Shown here piece by piece: positions 60,990 through 64,000 of a stretch of DNA of 64,000 nt. Source of the DNA: Herbaspirillum sp. AP02 (lineage in GTDB: Bacteria > Pseudomonadota > Gammaproteobacteria > Burkholderiales > Burkholderiaceae_D). The stretch is from positions 620,001 through 684,000 of the forward strand of contig NZ_JADWMY010000001.1 in the NCBI RefSeq assembly GCF_015767275.1, in the 5' to 3' direction. The stretch's first letter is position 1. Each line of letters begins with the position of its first letter. A model generated the notes under the pieces. That model saw nothing but the letters and a program-made list of their open reading frames with translations, ran no database searches and was not told the DNA's origin. The position numbers and the translations under genes are program-made.

Positions 60990-63335
60990 TCAACCGCCCA
61001 GGGTGAGCAGCACGTTGATCATGTCACTGGCGGCCTGGATGATCTTGGCGGCAGCCTGGTATTGCTGCTGGTTGCGAATCATCTGCGCCAGTTCCTCATC
61101 CTGGTTGACCCCGGACTCGGACTGCTGCTGGGTCTGGATCGCGGTCAGCCTTGCCTTCTCGGCGGTGTTGGTGACGTTGATCTCGTTGGTCTTGTTGCCG
61201 ATGGTGGCGACCAGCTGCGAGTACGAACCCTGGAAGTTGGTGCCATTGATGGTCTTGGCCGTCTGCAGGGCGCCCATGGCCAGCATGTTGCGATTGTCCG
61301 AGGCGGCATTGGTATTGGCCGCGATGGTGAACTGGTCGCCATCGGACGGCTGCCCGGAAATCTGGAACGAGACACCGCTGATCTCGTAGGTATCGCCCGC
61401 CGTGTAGGGCAGGACGCTGACGCCAGCGCCGATCGCGGTCGTGGTGCCATCCTTGTGGGTGATGGTGCCACCGCCGGCAGGGACGGCCGGAGAAATGCTG
61501 AAGTTCGGCGGTGTGGCATTGCCGTCGTATTCCAGCGTGGTCGGCTTGGTCAGCGGCGTGGTGGTGGTCAGATAGGCCGGCGTGACCGAACCGGTGCTGA
61601 TGGTGGCCGTGCCCTTGTTGGCCGCCACCGGGGCGAAGTTGAACTGGTCACCCGTGCCCGTCGTGCTGGGCGTGCCAGTCAACGTGAAGGACACGCCACC
61701 GCTGGTGATGGTCATGCCCGACTGGTAGGGGAATGCCGTGCCGCCGGCGACCGTGCCACCGGTGCCATCCGGATTGGAATAGGTCACATCCGGTACTGGC
61801 GTGGCACCGCTCCAGGCGCTCGTCAATTGCAACACCGACGGTGTTCCTCCGCTCATCGAAGCAGTGAACGACACCGACGAACCCTGCTGGAACTTGGTCG
61901 AATCCAGCGAGGTGCTGGAGATGAGGGCATTGCCGGTATTGGTGGCCGCGGTGCTGGCGTTGACGTTGTTGGTAGCGCTGATCGAGGTCGCGATCGGCGC
62001 TGCCGTGGCCAGCAGCTGGGTATTGTTCAGTGCCAGCGAGAAACCGGCCGCGCCGTTGGCGGTCGGCTGGATCTTGTAGATATTGCCATTCGGGATGGCG
62101 GGCGCGTAAGGACCGGGCGCAGCCGCACCATTCGAGTAGGTCACGCCATCCAGCGTCACCGGGAAATCGGTCGCCGCCTTGACGGTCTTGGTATTGTCCG
62201 ACAGGCGGGTGAAGGTGTAATTGGTACCGTCGTAGGTCAGCGTGTAGTCGCTGGTGCTCAAGGCCGACGGATCGGTAATGGTCGCCTTCAGGTCAGTCGT
62301 GCCGGTATTGGTCGGATAACCGATCAGGTTGGGCGAACTGACATTGAACATGTTGGTGCCGGGATTGCCGTTCTGGTCCAGGCCCAGCTGTTGCTGCTGG
62401 TTGAAAGCGGTACCCAGGGCGATGGCGATGCGACCCAGCGCGTTCTGGGTCGGGTCCAGCGTTTCGCTGCGGTACTTGAGCAGACCACCGAGGCTACCAC
62501 CATCGTAGAAGAAGCTATCTGGGATGGTGGTCGTGGTACCGCCCGTGCCGACCTGGCCGATCTGCAGGCGCGACACATCGGTGGGCGAATTGGTCACCGC
62601 CAGTTGGGTCACGTTTTCACCGGTCACCAGCGCCTGGCCGGTACCGATGAACACGCTCACCGCGCCGGTATCCTGCGGCACCGTGGTGATCTTGACGTAC
62701 TTGTTGAGCTCCGCCACCAACTGGTCGCGCTGGTCCAGCAAGTCATTGGGCTGCTGGCCACCGCCGGTACCGATGGCGTTGACAATGGCCTTGTTGAGCT
62801 GGGCCAGTTGCTGCGCGTAGGAATTGATGGAGGTGACGGTCGAGGTGATCTGGCTGTTGACACTGGCGCTGCTGGCCGAGAGCTGATCGTTGATGCTGGT
62901 CACCCGTGCCACCAGGGTCGACGCCTGCGACAGTACCGACTGGCGCGAAGCCTGGGTATTCGGGTTGGAGGCCAGGTTCTGGATCGCTGCGAAGAAATCC
63001 TGCAAGGACGGCGACAGGCCAGCCTTGGTGTCGGCCACCATGTTGTTGATCTGCGAGATCTCGGAGTAGTACGCATCCAGCGAACTGGCCGAGGTCTGCG
63101 AGGCCAGTGCCTGCTTGGTCAGGAAGTCGTTGTAGACGCGCTTGATCTCGGTGACCTGAGTACCCTGGCCGACAAAGCCATAGCCGTAGTTGATGCCGCC
63201 GGCCGAGCTTTGCACGACTTCCTGGCGGTTGTAGCCGGGCGTGGTGGCGTTGGAGATGTTGTGGCTGGTGGTGGCCTGCGCCGCCATGGCCGCCTGCAAC
63301 GCGGATTGCCCGATACTGAAGATGTTAGTTGCCAT
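60990..63335 (-). CDS. flgK: Flagellar hook-associated protein FlgK (HAP1), enlarged
   Basis: 781 residues, against about 550 in enteric FlgK. N-terminus (S-I-G-Q-S-A-L-Q-A-A-M, N-A-T-T-P-G-Y-N-R-Q) and C-terminus (E-L-A-Q-M-I-R-N-Q-Q-Q-Y-Q-A-A-A-K) are the FlgK consensus. The extra length is a central Thr/Gly/Ser-rich part (about residues 340-700) with at least two similar segments (A-F-P-Y-Q-S-G-M-T-I and V-L-P-Y-T-A-G-D-T-Y, each followed by G-V-S-F and D-Q-F). FlgK makes the first junction ring. A sigma-28 promoter lies upstream. Confidence 0.95.
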   Translation of the reverse strand: MATNIFSIGQSALQAAMAAQATTSHNISNATTPGYNRQEVVQSSAGGINYGYGFVGQGTQVTEIKRVYNDFLTKQALASQTSASSLDAYYSEISQINNMVADTKAGLSPSLQDFFAAIQNLASNPNTQASRQSVLSQASTLVARVTSINDQLSASSASVNSQITSTVTSINSYAQQLAQLNKAIVNAIGTGGGQQPNDLLDQRDQLVAELNKYVKITTVPQDTGAVSVFIGTGQALVTGENVTQLAVTNSPTDVSRLQIGQVGTGGTTTTIPDSFFYDGGSLGGLLKYRSETLDPTQNALGRIAIALGTAFNQQQQLGLDQNGNPGTNMFNVSSPNLIGYPTNTGTTDLKATITDPSALSTSDYTLTYDGTNYTFTRLSDNTKTVKAATDFPVTLDGVTYSNGAAAPGPYAPAIPNGNIYKIQPTANGAAGFSLALNNTQLLATAAPIATSISATNNVNASTAATNTGNALISSTSLDSTKFQQGSSVSFTASMSGGTPSVLQLTSAWSGATPVPDVTYSNPDGTGGTVAGGTAFPYQSGMTITSGGVSFTLTGTPSTTGTGDQFNFAPVAANKGTATISTGSVTPAYLTTTTPLTKPTTLEYDGNATPPNFSISPAVPAGGGTITHKDGTTTAIGAGVSVLPYTAGDTYEISGVSFQISGQPSDGDQFTIAANTNAASDNRNMLAMGALQTAKTINGTNFQGSYSQLVATIGNKTNEINVTNTAEKARLTAIQTQQQSESGVNQDEELAQMIRNQQQYQAAAKIIQAASDMINVLLTLGG

Positions 63336-63377
63336 GCTAGGTTGTCGTCCCTGAAAGCTTTTAGCGGAATAACCAAG

Positions 63378-63404
63378 TCAACGGCAGGATTGACCAAAAC
63401 TTTA
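63378..63404 (-). promoter_or_regulatory. Sigma-28 promoter of flgK-flgL
   Basis: On the minus strand TAAAGTTT (63404-63397, exact -35), 11-base spacer, GCCGTTGA (63385-63378, 6 of 8 to GCCGATAA). It ends 43 bases upstream of the flgK ATG. Confidence 0.75.
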
Positions 63405-63494
63405 GACGGCTGCACGCGAATTTGTTTCCGACCGGCACCGATGAGCTTGCCACCGTGGAATCGGACGCCGGCCAGACCGTGACCGGCAAGAAAC

Positions 63495-64000
63495 TTATGC
63501 CGAGAGCGATTGGCGGATGATGCGCGACAGTTTCTCGGCGTAGTGCGGGTCGGTGGCATAGCCGGCGCGCTGCAGGCCGTAGGCGAACCCGTGGGCATCC
63601 TGGGCGCTGGCCAATACCTTCTCGTAGCGTGGATTGCTGCGCAGCAAGTTGGCGTAGTCCTTGAAGGCATCCGCATAGGAATCATACGCGCGGAATTTCT
63701 CCACCCGCTTTTGCGGCTTGCCGTTGATGTATTCGATGGTGGTGGCCTCGACCACCTTGCCGGTCCAGTTGCCGGTGGCCTTGATGCCGAACAGATTGTG
63801 GGCCGAACTGCCGTCGCGGGCGATGATTTCCTTCTTGCCCCAACCGGTCTCCAGTGCCGCCTGGGCCAGCATGAACTTGGCCGGGATGCCGGTCATCTTG
63901 CTGGCGATCTCGGCGTCAGCCTGCAGGCGGTTCTGGAAGGCCTCCACATGGGCCGGCTTGTTGGAGTTGCGACGCTGCTTGCCGTTGCGGCCATCCTGAT
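63495..64000 (-). CDS. flgJ: Flagellar rod-associated peptidoglycan hydrolase FlgJ, N-terminal part outside window
   Basis: The frame is open to the right edge, so the start is missing. About 168 residues are visible. They form the C-terminal glucosaminidase domain, with the catalytic-type E in Q-A-A-L-E-T-G-W-G-K and the A-x-N-L-F-G-I-K-A motif. This domain cuts the cell wall for rod passage; the missing N-terminal half would be the rod-cap domain. A short linker (G-K-Q-R-R-N-S-N-K) is at the edge. The GTG at 63947 is internal. It ends 159 bases before flgK. Confidence 0.93.
   Translation of the reverse strand, partial: QDGRNGKQRRNSNKPAHVEAFQNRLQADAEIASKMTGIPAKFMLAQAALETGWGKKEIIARDGSSAHNLFGIKATGNWTGKVVEATTIEYINGKPQKRVEKFRAYDSYADAFKDYANLLRSNPRYEKVLASAQDAHGFAYGLQRAGYATDPHYAEKLSRIIRQSLSA

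Noticed and set aside
61062-63482. 806-residue plus-strand open frame opposite flgK
   Set aside because: Composition (Gly/Arg/His/Val-rich with no domain) is the usual antisense shadow of a GC-rich gene; flgK on the other strand has full family motifs.
1-64000. tRNA, rRNA, CRISPR array, insertion sequence or prophage
   Set aside because: I looked for tRNA T-loop patterns, regularly spaced repeats, transposase and integrase motifs and found none.

Overview
The window looks like chromosome of a motile, GC-rich beta-proteobacterium of the Burkholderiales (Oxalobacteraceae), most probably Herbaspirillum or a close relative. That assignment is my recognition of gene order (rpsF-priB-rpsR-rplI-dnaB; alaA-hom-thrC-moeA-moaD; a split fli locus with fliE divergent from fliF) and of protein sequence; I could not run a search. 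I saw no rRNA, tRNA, CRISPR array, prophage or insertion sequence.

Left part (1-16,000). An efflux set (FUSC permease cut by the left edge, DUF1656 peptide, HlyD adaptor) ends at a strong terminator. A hipA-hipB toxin-antitoxin pair in unusual order, with an AT-rich inverted repeat upstream, follows on the minus strand. Then come the NRAMP transporter mntH, molybdopterin genes (moaE, moaD, moeA) interrupted by a gluconate permease and a methyltransferase, and threonine/alanine genes (thrC, hom, alaA). A small secreted adhesin-E-like gene lies head-to-tail against hom and thrC.

Middle part (16,300-33,300). A lipid A 4-amino-4-deoxy-L-arabinose (Ara4N) cluster runs on the plus strand: Mth938-like, arnT, one SMR-type flippase subunit, arnB, arnC, then ArnA split into two genes (formyltransferase and dehydrogenase/decarboxylase), and arnD after a terminator. 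It is followed by bcp, phoH, a phosphate transporter with its PhoU-like partner, dnaB, the rpsF-priB-rpsR-rplI ribosomal operon, and lexA with two tandem SOS boxes.

Right part (33,400-64,000). A large flagellar locus: a TPR-glycosyltransferase gene next to flagellin fliC (candidate flagellin glycosylation enzyme), then flaG, fliD, fliS, fliT, a second fliK-like gene, an orphan FlhB C-terminal gene and ycgR. fliE is divergent from fliFGHIJK, which is followed by fliLMNOPQR. A macA-macB-nodT type efflux cassette sits between fliR and the minus-strand flgK-flgL and flgJ (cut by the right edge). Sigma-28-like promoters can be read upstream of fliC (two candidates), flgK and possibly fliL.

The genes form ordinary housekeeping, envelope-modification and motility modules. 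The points most worth a second look are the FlmG-like TPR-glycosyltransferase beside fliC, the fliK2-fhlB pair, the reversed hipAB module with its operator, the split ArnA, the switching hairpins in the rpsF leader, and the internally duplicated FliD and FlgK.
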